From: Neurospora crassa OR74A
Lineage: Eukaryota; Ascomycota; Sordariomycetes; Sordariales; Sordariaceae
Length of the DNA: 64,000 bases
Reading direction: 5' to 3'
Assembly: GCF_000182925.2 (NCBI RefSeq)
Contig: NC_026501.1
Span: 1,612,001 to 1,676,000 of the forward strand
Positions 33,082 to 42,887 of the stretch are shown in pieces. Each line of letters opens with the position of its first letter. Position 1 is the first letter of the stretch. The notes beneath the pieces are model-generated. The model saw only the letters and a program-made list of their open reading frames with translations. It made no database searches and was not told the DNA's origin. A program made the position numbers and the translations under genes.

Positions 33082-36000
33082 GATGTTTGCCTGTCGCATG
33101 GACGACTGTTTGCCGAGTCGGTTGAGTCCTGGTATTTGAGTCCAGATACTTCCGGCCGCAACTAAACAGCCTTGACGACAGTGGCGATCCGTGTGTTGTC
33201 GGGTGACTGAGAGGGGCAACTGGTTACTTTGTCCAAAGAAATAATTATCAGGACGTGAAAGATACAAGAATTCCTGAGCCCCACCCAGAAAGTGGCAGCA
33301 GAACGAAGTGAAAGGCTAGGTAGTGAATGGTGTTCCGGTTAGTTGTCAGCAGGAGATGCCGGCAGGTTCGTTCTTGTGGCGGCACCAGCTGCAATTCCGT
33401 TCGGGAGGTCACCTAGGTCAGGCGACGAAATCTCGACTTGTTCGACTCACCGTTTGTTCCAGTAGACTACCTAGGTAGGTACAGTAGTAGTAAGTATGGT
33501 GAAATTTCCAGGACCTGTTTCCAATCACGTCGGTTGGGTAAAAGTATCATCTTGACTGAGGAAGGTACAATTCTCGCGGTGGTTGGGGACTCGGACTGCA
33601 AGGGCAAAGGTGAGCCTGACCTTGGTGGCGCGTCCCCGTACCTAGCCGTACACCGAACACTTGCAAGATTGGGCGTTAAGGACACGAAAAGCAGGCGGCC
33701 CAAAGAGCATCATCCATTGTTTCAACGGCCGTTGTCCTTCAGAGACTTGCTGCCCGGCTGCTAATAACCGACTGGGTAGACCATAGACCGCCTGGAGAGT
33801 TCCGTGACACAAAGATACTCTGTGTTACCCAGATGGGATGAGATGTATAAAATTGGCTGCAAGTCCCAATGAGAAGCAGGGGTGTTGCCCTCGCACATCC
33901 CGTATCCGCGACCTAAAGGTTATCCTGCCATGCGTGGGAGCAGTTGCCATCCGTTCTGGTCCTGGTCCACGGGGCCAAAGGAAGACCCGGGGCCCGCGAG
34001 CCGCTGCAGCTTCTCGACATGGGCATGGGCATGCACGCAATATAGAATACATACCAGTGGTCACAAAGCAGGAGTTGGGAGGCGATCAAGTTATAACTGT
34101 TGATGTTGGAGCCGTGCTACCTCACTGGCTCCGATTTCCGAAGTGATATGGACCATGACGAATTTGTGAGAAACACAAAGCTACCACAATATTGCTTAGC
34201 GGTAGGACCGTGTGCCAAGGAGCAGCCGTTGACAGGTGAGCTCCGACGCTGTACCTACCAGGGGGAAGTTCGGTTCAGGACAACCGTTGTGTGCCATAGT
34301 TAGGCCTCGCCTCGTACCACCCGCACGACGACAAGACTGGCGTGGCCGATGAGTGAGCGGCAGCGTACTGGGGCTATCATGGTCAGCTGGCTCACTCTGT
34401 ACCCGTTCTTTCGTGGCATTGAACATGTGCGGGGAGGTCATTGAAGACCAGAGCTGAACCCTGTTGAGGCTTCTGTTCTCGTGTGTTGTGGGGTAAAGAT
34501 TCAGAAAGGGAGTTGGCATGATCGTGGGGGAACTAGTTCGAGTGATAGCGGATGGTCCGATGTAGTTATCAACAAGGTGTTCGCCGTGCCGGCACACAAA
34601 GGAGTGTACTTGCGATGGCCGAAGGGGTGTTCATAACATGGGATAGACGAAAATGTCGATGGCTTCACGGTCTCGGGTTTTCGAAACAACACATGATAGC
34701 CAATGTTAAATCATCCGTCAGCCTGTCTCCGTCACGTCATCTTCAAGGCGGCAGCAGTCGCGCTGGATTTTGGATTGGCCGGCATGTTTGCTGTTTGTGT
34801 TACCGTCGAGTACCGTACGTACATGTGACCAAGGGAGTCTGACTGACAAAGAACGAAACTTGAGCCTGGAGATTTGAACGGAAACCCAGAGTGCGTGATC
34901 CCTTTTCCATTCCATACCATTGTTCTTCCCAGTTACCCCTGAGCGATCCACTTTAAACCTAAAAGTACCGGAAATCATCAGCAACGAGGGTTACTACCAC
35001 GAACACGTTTCACTGTCATACCTTCCCCTTCGAGGTTCTTGCATCATCTGTTACAAGCCCAGCGGACCTTAACTTTAATCCAAGTTGAAGCGATACGCTG
35101 GTGACTCGTGGTTACTGGCGGTGAGTGCAAAGGTCGAGACTTTGGTGCCACGAGTAATGATGCAGGGGCGGCGCCTCCAAGGTATAAACCGCAAACAATG
35201 AGATGATTGCATAAAACGCCTGAAGCGACCTTCATTCACGTATCTGGGCTTCACCGTACTCAGTCAGGTTAAGTTCTCTTTCGCCTCCAGGCCTCGTGAA
35301 AAACACGTTCTAGTCCACTCCAGCACAACAATACTCATACCAAGGGACAACAGAAAGGTGGGCAAGAAACAGGGCTTAGATATCCTTATATAACTTGGGG
35401 ATGCAAGGTGGCAAGATATGCATCACCTATGTAATTGATGAGTCGTATGTAGACCACTCCCAATAGTGCATCTTGAACTTGTGTCAATTTGAGGAAAACT
35501 TAGTGTGGAACTCCCGGCATGTTTGCTATTGGGAGAAGTCCGACGAGGGCATTTTTTTCCTGGAGTCGTCTCCAGCAGCAAGGAACTACAGCTTGTGATG
35601 AATCGTGCTGAGGAAGTGGCTATTTACATTCAAAGTCTTGTGCAAAGTGTTGAATTAAGCCAGGGGCGACGTGAACTCCTTAGAGTGTCAAATGCTTTGC
35701 CTTCAAAAAGGGGAAAACTGGCGATCGACCATCGTCCGAGGATCTCAAGGCGTTTTGGCTGATTTTCAATAAACTGTACCATGGCAGATCTCTGTTGTAG
35801 CAGTGATCCGTAAAGGATCTGAAGAGGCTGCGTGGTCTTAAAACCTGCCCAGGTCTATTCGGAAACATTAGCCTCTCGGGAGGGTTAAATACAGAGCAAT
35901 CAAGAGAATCTCCACGGTGATGTCTTCCGTACTAACTTTAAAATACCCGTAAGCAAAGGGTCGTGAAGTTGAGAATCCTAAGCATGTTTTTCATAGTGTT

Positions 36001-36375
36001 GCTCATTGACAACGGCCAAACTTTCCGAGGGACTTTTGCATTGGAAGCTTGGGTAGAGATGGAGATCTTCCTGAATTCCATCAACCCAAAAAAAAATAAA
36101 AAGAAAAAAAAATATAAAATATAAAATGAAATAAAAACCCTCACGGACATGTGGTGACTTGCTACTGATTGAGAATCTGCTTGCTGGAATTCGCGAGTAG
36201 TGACGGGGCAAGCTTATCCACGCCGTTACAGTCACAACGGCTCAATGCAACGGTCAAGGCAAGTACATACATTTAACAGGGATAGGAGTTAGCATGCCGT
36301 TTTTATATAAAAAGATACCTGGACCCCTCATCTCCTTCCCTCACATCAAGCACACCAGACACTTCTCACACCGAC
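33082..36375. other. gene-poor 3.3-kb region
   Basis: Between two divergently oriented genes (MFS gene on minus, orphan gene on plus). All open frames are short, without domains or plausible splice partners. No TIRs, tRNA or RIP-like AT bias is obvious except a local A/T-rich patch at about 36087-36135. It probably holds the promoters of both genes. Confidence 0.45.
36303..36310 (+). promoter_or_regulatory. TATA-like box of the orphan gene
   Basis: TTATATAA about 65 bp upstream of the ATG at 36376, followed by a C/A-rich leader typical of fungal transcripts. Spacing fits a short 5' UTR. Confidence 0.4.
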
Positions 36376-38277
36376 ATGTCCATGCTGTTGAAATACACCT
36401 GGAAATCCCGCTCTGTCCCACAAGAGACCTTCAGCGGCTGCCGCTTCTTCTCCAGATCGCACCAAATGGCCGATCTACTCTCCTCCCTTACCACATTCGA
36501 GGAACCCTACCCGGAAAAGTCTGAAAAGCCGCCATCCGTCAACGAAAATGCCTACTTTCATAATGAGGCCCGCGCCGCCTTGCGGGGGGAGCGTCTTCCC
36601 GAAGACTGGAAAAATGATCTCTACCGCTGCGCCATCCGCGGCATACGACACCACGAGGCGTTTCCCAGGTCTGCAGAGGTTGTGAAGCTCTGCAAGAAGC
36701 AGCCCGAGAGCTACTTTGCGCGGGCACGTAACGCCCGGCTCATTATGAGCAACCAGATTCCTAGGATGAAGACGGACGGCGCCAAGCCCTACTGTTTCTG
36801 GCACCCTGATACGCCCAGCGAAAAGACGCTCCGGCGCCTAGTAAAGGAGTATCCCGACATGGCATATCTCGTGGGCCGCGCGTGCGCCGTGGCAGGATAC
36901 GACGAGCTGTATCACGAGCTCGGCCTCCTTCCCGAAGTCTCGATCGCCGAAGAGGCTAGAGAACAAAGCGCGATTTCGAACAACCCGGGATGTAAGGCCA
37001 TCTTCGAGCACATTATGAAGCAGCCGGTCTGCTACGCCGTCTTGGACGACTATACTAGGACCATTAACCACGAAAATCCACAGTGTCCGGCGTTTATGAA
37101 CGGCGACACGGCCGTCCTATCAACACTAGATGTGACGGTCGGCCCGGAGGACTACTGGACTGAATGGCCCGGTAGTTATTTTAACTTGGATAACGAGGCG
37201 TTTCCTTTCGATATTACCGAGACCGCCCACGTTGGCGAGGTCACAACGGCCGCATCGTATACTACCGCGCAGCAGGGAACGATGCCGCCGGAATACGTCG
37301 AGCTGTTTTACACGCCTCTGCCGCTGCACCTACCGACTACGGTCAAGGACCCACTAATTATTATGGCCGCGTACGAAGGCAACCTGGACCGTTACCTGCG
37401 CTTGCGCCGGCCGAAGATGATTATGGGCGAGTACGGCGCCGTTTTGCGCGGTATTTACCACAACACCACCTTTGCCAAATGGTGGTCGGTGCAGCCACGG
37501 GACGGGTACAGTTACCATACTAATTCGGGGAATATCCGGGCAGCTACGCTCGCGCGCTTTATTATGGTCAACGACCTGTCCAATATGACGGCCACCGATC
37601 CCAAGAAATACAACGAGATGCCAGGCATGATCTGGTGGCCGCTTATTCCCGCCGAGCGCACGCTGGAGGCCCTCGCCAAGCTCCGGCCGGACATGCACCT
37701 CCAGGTGGCCATGGCGTGTATTGCTGGTAATTATACGGAGCTGTGGGATAAGCTGGCGCCGGAGCCGTCTATACAGCTGTGGGACATGGCTTCTTGGGAG
37801 CGTGACAACAGCGTCCGGAACCACTTTGTCGATTATCTTAGGAATCGTGCTTCCGAGCTCGGACTAAAGGTCCCTGGCGATCTGCCGGAGGTCTGCGACT
37901 ATCCTGCTCACGACTGGTGCTGGGATGCGGCGAAAATTCGCAAGGAGCCCGACGACCGACATGGACCCAACCCCATGGGGTGGTTGCCGAGGGAAATCAC
38001 GATGCACCAGACGGACGACCGTCCAGACATTGAGAATATCTACGGGGCATGGCAACAGGCTAACGTGGCTGGGTGGGAACTCCACATTGCTTCGACGGAG
38101 GAGATGAGGGCTAAGATACCGGACGGTGAGAGTGGCATGTGGGTTAGTGATGAAATTGATGGACAGGCGCGGCCGCCAACCAGGGACACGACGGATACGG
38201 ATTCCCTAGAGGGGTCTTCGCAAGAAGCGGATGACGACGATGACGACGGCGACGACGACGTAGAAACAAGCAGTTAG
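36376..38277 (+). CDS. orphan protein with internally duplicated module
   Basis: Intronless 633-aa frame; a second in-frame Met (residue 31, 36466) is the other possible start. No known family is recognised. Two diverged copies of a module of about 115 residues are visible: copy 1 about residues 83-195 (RCAIRGIRHH, RNARLIMSN, FWHPDTPSEKTLRRLVKEYP, ACAVAGYDELYHELGLLPEV) and copy 2 about 353-470 (YGAVLRGIYHN, ATLARFIMVND, IWWPLIPAERTLEALAKLRP, ACIAGNYTELWDKLAPEPS). The order of motifs is the same in both. The copies look helical, like a solenoid repeat. Trp and Tyr are frequent. The tail is acidic (DDDDDDGDDDVE). No signal peptide or membrane helix is clear. Codon composition matches neighbouring genes, so the frame is real. 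Confidence 0.82.
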   Translation: MSMLLKYTWKSRSVPQETFSGCRFFSRSHQMADLLSSLTTFEEPYPEKSEKPPSVNENAYFHNEARAALRGERLPEDWKNDLYRCAIRGIRHHEAFPRSAEVVKLCKKQPESYFARARNARLIMSNQIPRMKTDGAKPYCFWHPDTPSEKTLRRLVKEYPDMAYLVGRACAVAGYDELYHELGLLPEVSIAEEAREQSAISNNPGCKAIFEHIMKQPVCYAVLDDYTRTINHENPQCPAFMNGDTAVLSTLDVTVGPEDYWTEWPGSYFNLDNEAFPFDITETAHVGEVTTAASYTTAQQGTMPPEYVELFYTPLPLHLPTTVKDPLIIMAAYEGNLDRYLRLRRPKMIMGEYGAVLRGIYHNTTFAKWWSVQPRDGYSYHTNSGNIRAATLARFIMVNDLSNMTATDPKKYNEMPGMIWWPLIPAERTLEALAKLRPDMHLQVAMACIAGNYTELWDKLAPEPSIQLWDMASWERDNSVRNHFVDYLRNRASELGLKVPGDLPEVCDYPAHDWCWDAAKIRKEPDDRHGPNPMGWLPREITMHQTDDRPDIENIYGAWQQANVAGWELHIASTEEMRAKIPDGESGMWVSDEIDGQARPPTRDTTDTDSLEGSSQEADDDDDDGDDDVETSS

Positions 38278-38819
38278 GATAACGATGGGAACACAATGGA
38301 CTGATTAACAGAATTGGCTAGTAGTTGGGTCGGTGACGACCTGCGAATCCCTGGTGTTGTATGTTTTTTGCTTGTCTTTTTTATCTCCCGCTTTTTGCCC
38401 TTGTTCTTCTCCCTTGACACTTTATTTTTAATCCTGTTCTCGCCATCTTGTTCTCATGGTGTGGATCGCATGATGAAAAATACAATACTAACCAGCGATT
38501 GAGGCTCTTACGATTGTACATCGTCAAAGACTCCAAACTGAACAACCGCGTTGTATTCAATATGCCGCCATCCTTTGTCTCGATCAACTAAAAGTCAGGA
38601 ACGCTGTAAAATTAGCACCATTTGACAAACTGTATAAATACTAGATGTCAAAATGGAGATTGGTTTGACTGGACTGTCTGTCCGTTGATTTCCATCAAAC
38701 ATTCGTCTTCCAAGTTGTTGTCGCTCTTTGATTTTAACTGCTTGGAACAGCAGCCGACACCACAGTCATTACAAGATATTCGTTGCGACTCTCACGAAGA
38801 AAAAAGGAAACCAATAACC
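38278..38819. other. intergenic, orphan gene to secreted-protein gene
   Basis: About 540 bp holding the 3' UTR of the orphan gene and the promoter and leader of the secreted-protein gene, with a TATAAATA box at 38633-38640. No other gene is seen. Confidence 0.45.
38633..38640 (+). promoter_or_regulatory. TATA-like box of the secreted-protein gene
   Basis: TATAAATA, 180 bp upstream of ATG 38820. It would place the transcript start near 38665 and leave a leader of about 155 nt. Confidence 0.35.
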
Positions 38820-39386
38820 ATGATCAATTGCGAATTCCTTCTTTTCATCCTCCTCTTCCTCTCCTCCACCGGCCTCGCCCTTCCGACATCCCCCACCGCT
38901 ACCAACACCTCCTCCTCCTCCTCCTCCTCCTCCTCCTCCTCCTCCGCCTTTGGCTTCTACCTCCCCCGCCCAATTTCCTACCCCACCGCCTTGATCGGCC
39001 CCCGCGAAGAAGGTCCCAAAACCTTCTGCAAGAACTACGGCCCTGTAATCGACCAAACTTCCGCAGGCTCCCCCTACAGCGTCGACTGCAAGCAGATCTC
39101 CATCAACGTTGGCGCGGGCGGCTCGTGGAAGTGGATGACGGGTTCCAATCCCAAGATCATCGCCAGGTACGGCACCTGTCTGGTGGGCGTGGAGGGAGGG
39201 GAGGGCGTGCTCTGGGGAAACTGGCTGAAAACCGGAAACATGGATGTGGTCTGGATGATTGAAGAGACGCTTAAACTGCCCTTCTATAATGGGGAAAAAG
39301 TGGGCAGTAAGGGGACTATGGAGTGTACTACTTTGACGTTGCCACATCGGGATTTTGCTATCAAATGGGGGGTTTGGCATACGTAG
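38820..39386 (+). CDS. small secreted protein, Ecp2/Hce2 (necrosis-inducing-factor-like) domain
   Basis: Single exon, 188 aa. ATG 38820 is chosen because a clear signal peptide follows at once (FLLFILLFLSSTGLALP). After a Ser run (about 13 residues, from a TCC microsatellite) comes a domain resembling Hce2/Ecp2 effectors: FCKNYGPVIDQTSAGSPYSV then DCKQISINVGAGGSW, YGTCLVGVE, and GSKGTMEC near the end. Four Cys in the domain could form two disulfides. Members are widespread in fungi, including saprotrophs, so the domain alone does not imply pathogenicity; here the role is unknown. The domain call is from pattern recall and moderately sure. The predicted protein is extracellular. Confidence 0.72.
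   Translation: MINCEFLLFILLFLSSTGLALPTSPTATNTSSSSSSSSSSSSAFGFYLPRPISYPTALIGPREEGPKTFCKNYGPVIDQTSAGSPYSVDCKQISINVGAGGSWKWMTGSNPKIIARYGTCLVGVEGGEGVLWGNWLKTGNMDVVWMIEETLKLPFYNGEKVGSKGTMECTTLTLPHRDFAIKWGVWHT
38910..38946 (+). repeat. TCC microsatellite (poly-Ser)
   Basis: Run of TCC codons just after the signal peptide of the secreted protein; encodes about 12-13 consecutive Ser. Confidence 0.85.
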
Positions 39387-40001
39387 GTAGGCTCGCAGCA
39401 GGGGGGGGGGGGGGGGGGGGAAGAGGTAAAAGGGGGTTAGTTATAGGTGGTCTGAGAAGGGTGATGTAGAAATGGTTGGACTGCTGGATCTGTTGGTCAT
39501 CTTTGTTGGCTTTTCTTCTTCAGATGTACAACCTGTCGTTTCCAGAGTCCCGTACTTTTTGTCGTTTGTCGAGACGGGTGCGCACATGGGTTGTTCGATT
39601 GACCGCTGACAATACAAAACCGTTAAGAAGACTCGCTGCTTCAAAAGAACCAATTTGCCCATATATAGAACCATGACTATCGTACTCCGACAGGTATCTC
39701 GTCGTCATTCGTCCTCCTCACTATCAGCATAGCATGATCATCGATAACCGCAAAGATCATCTCTCATTCAGTTCCGTACTCTCATACAAAATCTTCTTCC
39801 AGTTGATGACTGCCCTAGATGCTTTCCGATCGAATCACCTTCTTTGACTTGCGAGGTATTCAGAAGTGATAAAGAAAACACAAAGGGTAGCTGACACATC
39901 GTACACACCCAAACAAGTAGAAGAAAAACATAGGTATCTCTGAAAACAAAACATAAAGAGCAAGAGGACACGCCGCCTTTCTTCTTCCTAAGGCCACTCC
40001 C
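39387..40001. other. convergent intergenic region with 20-nt poly-G run
   Basis: 3' UTRs of the secreted-protein gene and the ferric reductase. A 20-nt G run lies at 39401-39420, directly after the secreted-protein stop. No gene is supported. Confidence 0.55.
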
Positions 40002-42887
40002 TCACAGAGCATAATTCTCCGTATGCAAAAAGATTTCCTCCAACATATCATCCCCCCAAATCTCCGCCTGCAGCCTAGCCACCGTGTTCGCCACACCAAC
40101 CCGCATACTCGCTGGCCCACACACGAAGACGGCCGTCCTGCGTCCGAGAACGCCTCTGCCATCGGGCCCACCCGTAGCCCACTCCTTGAGCATGTACCCC
40201 AGGTCCGGGCGGCCGTACTCGACGCTCCAGCCGCCGTCAATCTGGTGCGGTACGGGAAAGGCGAAGCGCATGAGCGATTTCTGAAACTCGGTCGGCGTGT
40301 TAGGAAAGCCAAAGTCAAAGCCGGAGGGGGGCCCGAAGGTGGAGGTCGCACGGGTAGCGGGCCGCTGGGCTGCTGGGAGGTTATCGGTGCGGAGGTGGGC
40401 TAGTTCAGGGGGCCGAACCGGTTGGGTTGCTTGGGTAGCAGGAGCAGATTCGGTAGTGACAGCGGCGGCAACAGCGGGGTTGTGTCCAGGCGGAGGTCCA
40501 GGAGGAGGAGGTGGTATTGGGTAAGGTAATTGTGAGGCATCTTGGCCAGAATAAGGGTTGTCGTTGTTGTTGTATTCGACTCCTTCTTCGTGTTGCTCTT
40601 GCTGTCGGTCCGCTTGTTGTTGGTGGTCCGGGTCCTCAGATTCTCTCATGGTCACGTAGCTGGGTCGGCCCTGTGATTCAGGATCACCACCTGTTTGGGC
40701 AAGCCACTGACTGTATCGCTGTTTCGCTGCTGGTGGTGCGTAATTGAAGTGCGGAGCCTTGTCAGGCCGTGGAGCGATGGCTGGAAAATGGAATTCGCCA
40801 TCCTTCTTGATGCCGTCCTTACTGTCGACTGGGTTCATCAGCGATGGGTCTTTGACATCGCGCCCTTCGAGCTTGCGGAGTGTATCCTCAGCAACGGAAT
40901 ATCGATGGTTAGGTGGCGGCCCCGGAGGCGGAGGAGGGAAATGATGAGGTTGTAGATATTTTTGTTGCGGCAAGGCGGTAATCCGGTCCTCATCTTCAGC
41001 GCGTAGCTCACGCTCTCTTTCCGGATCGCCCTGCGCCTCCGCCATGATCAGCGCGCTGTTCCGCTTGTTAGCGATGTTTGAGACAAACCCATCCAGCTTA
41101 TCGTGGAAAAGGTTACTCAATGGTCTCGGCGCGCGGCCGTGAGATATTCCAGCATTTAGTTGCTGGCGTTGTGCAGATGTGACAAAGAACTTGCAGGTCA
41201 CGCTCTCAGGAGGCGCTGCCTCTCTGCAGATACGGAGTTCTTCGCGGAACCAATCCATGGCCTCGAGACGCTTCAGTGACCAGACAACCACAATCTTCTT
41301 GGTAATGGCTTTTCCATCACGCATCCTCTTGATGAGGTTAAGTAGCTGTGACATCAGAGAAGTGATGCCACTACCGCCCGCAATCAAAATGCATGTATCG
41401 AAAGCGGCCAGGTCCCGACGCATGCCTCCATATGGCCCATCAAGAAAAGCACGGTAGGTGTGGAAGGGTCCCTTTTCTATGGCGGTTTCGAGGACTTTCT
41501 TTGTGAAGCCGCCGTACGGCCGAAAGACCAACACGCAATCCCTGTAGTTCTCGCCGTACTCAGAGGGAAAATCTTGGCTGCACAATGAAGAAATGGTGAA
41601 GGGATGGTTCTCAAAGAGAGAGATGCCGGGCATACGTAGGTAAACGTATTGCCCTGGTTTCCAACGCATCTGAGTTGGAATAGTCACTTTGATGGCATTC
41701 TCGGTCATGATATTGATAGCCGCCTCGTCGCCAATCAACCAGGCCATTCGCCATGGTTTGGCCCAGTTCAAGTTGAAAAGTCGGATAATGTTGCAAACGA
41801 CGAAGATGCCAACGGAAGCAAACAGATAACCCCATGATAGTAAGAAGTTCTTGGTGTGCCAGAAGAGCAAGCCGACGTAGATCACGCCAACCGGTATGTG
41901 AAGTATGACAAACACCTCATAGGCCATTCGTCGGATGAAAGGCAGTGAGCCAACACAGAGCCAACATAAAGGTACCAAGCAAGCAATCCCGGAACCATAG
42001 ATGATTCCGCTGCCGGGGGGGAACAGCTTTTCGAAGACCTCCATACCTCCATCTTCCCACACTGGCTGCACATAGAACGGGACCATGTGAACTAACGAAA
42101 GAAACAGGCACAAGTATCCAAGCCATCGGTGAAAGACATTGAGGCGCTCGGGGCCGATGCCGGTGATGAGGGTAAGAAGGTTGGCCTTTGTGCTCGTGGC
42201 GACGATCCAGGGGGTCATAGCAACCGCAATCATGCCGGCACGGATGGCGACCGGGGGAGAACCGAACCGAATGCTCTGCCAGTAAAGCGGCTGCTGGAGA
42301 AAGCAGTAGATCGTTACGAAGGCAATGGAAACAAAGACGCAGAACAAGACGGCGAGGGATGAGAAGGTGAACCGATGTTTCTTCCATACAATATCGGGAA
42401 TCGGCCGGTAAAATACCCATCGGAACAAGGCCAACGTGTCATTGACAAAGCCGATGGACGAGAAGTGAGCTTTCGGCTTGAAGTCTTTCTCTTCGAGAGG
42501 CGGTTCATCGGGAAAGAAATGTCGTCTCGATTCTGCTGCTGTCATTCCTGTGGCTAATGCTGCTGACCTGTCCCACTCTGGTTCCAGGCTGTAAAGCTGT
42601 CGAAAGTGTTCCTCCATCTCCTGCTTGTATATCGCCTGTCGAATCTTGTCCTGCCAGAAGTGCCATATCCTCATGAACAACACGAGACCGACGATGATAA
42701 GCGAAAAGTACGTCCATCCCAGTCCGTATTTGCCGGCTTTGGACCACGGGTCTACTGTCAATGCTTGGACTAGACCAGGGGGACTGTTAGGCTTGAGCGG
42801 GATGGCGATTCGTTTTGCTAGACCGCCGACTGCTTGTGTACTGCTTTCGGCAGCGCGTCTGAACGCCGATGTCATTGATGAATCCAT
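40002..42887 (-). CDS. ferric-chelate reductase (FRE/NOX superfamily) with large insert
   Basis: Intronless, 961 aa from ATG 42887 (the frame stays open to another ATG at 42971, giving 989 aa). Transmembrane metalloreductase that moves electrons from NADPH through FAD and two haems to extracellular iron or copper. Residues are numbered from 42887. The haem pairs are His253/His267 (HRWLGYLCLFLSLVHM) and His330/His344 (LHIPVGVIYVGLLFWH), each with the expected spacing. FAD binding is HPFTISS (about 428), NADPH binding AGGSGITSL (about 503), and the terminal VFVCGPASM motif (about 935) followed by ENYAL. Between the NADPH subdomain strands, about residues 575-885, lies a disordered Pro/Gln-rich insert (PPPPPGPPPN and PPPPPGPPPGH). 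The N-terminus has an extra helix (about 60-75). It is probably at the plasma membrane. Confidence 0.92.
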   Translation of the reverse strand: MDSSMTSAFRRAAESSTQAVGGLAKRIAIPLKPNSPPGLVQALTVDPWSKAGKYGLGWTYFSLIIVGLVLFMRIWHFWQDKIRQAIYKQEMEEHFRQLYSLEPEWDRSAALATGMTAAESRRHFFPDEPPLEEKDFKPKAHFSSIGFVNDTLALFRWVFYRPIPDIVWKKHRFTFSSLAVLFCVFVSIAFVTIYCFLQQPLYWQSIRFGSPPVAIRAGMIAVAMTPWIVATSTKANLLTLITGIGPERLNVFHRWLGYLCLFLSLVHMVPFYVQPVWEDGGMEVFEKLFPPGSGIIYGSGIACLVPLCWLCVGSLPFIRRMAYEVFVILHIPVGVIYVGLLFWHTKNFLLSWGYLFASVGIFVVCNIIRLFNLNWAKPWRMAWLIGDEAAINIMTENAIKVTIPTQMRWKPGQYVYLRMPGISLFENHPFTISSLCSQDFPSEYGENYRDCVLVFRPYGGFTKKVLETAIEKGPFHTYRAFLDGPYGGMRRDLAAFDTCILIAGGSGITSLMSQLLNLIKRMRDGKAITKKIVVVWSLKRLEAMDWFREELRICREAAPPESVTCKFFVTSAQRQQLNAGISHGRAPRPLSNLFHDKLDGFVSNIANKRNSALIMAEAQGDPERERELRAEDEDRITALPQQKYLQPHHFPPPPPGPPPNHRYSVAEDTLRKLEGRDVKDPSLMNPVDSKDGIKKDGEFHFPAIAPRPDKAPHFNYAPPAAKQRYSQWLAQTGGDPESQGRPSYVTMRESEDPDHQQQADRQQEQHEEGVEYNNNDNPYSGQDASQLPYPIPPPPPGPPPGHNPAVAAAVTTESAPATQATQPVRPPELAHLRTDNLPAAQRPATRATSTFGPPSGFDFGFPNTPTEFQKSLMRFAFPVPHQIDGGWSVEYGRPDLGYMLKEWATGGPDGRGVLGRRTAVFVCGPASMRVGVANTVARLQAEIWGDDMLEEIFLHTENYAL

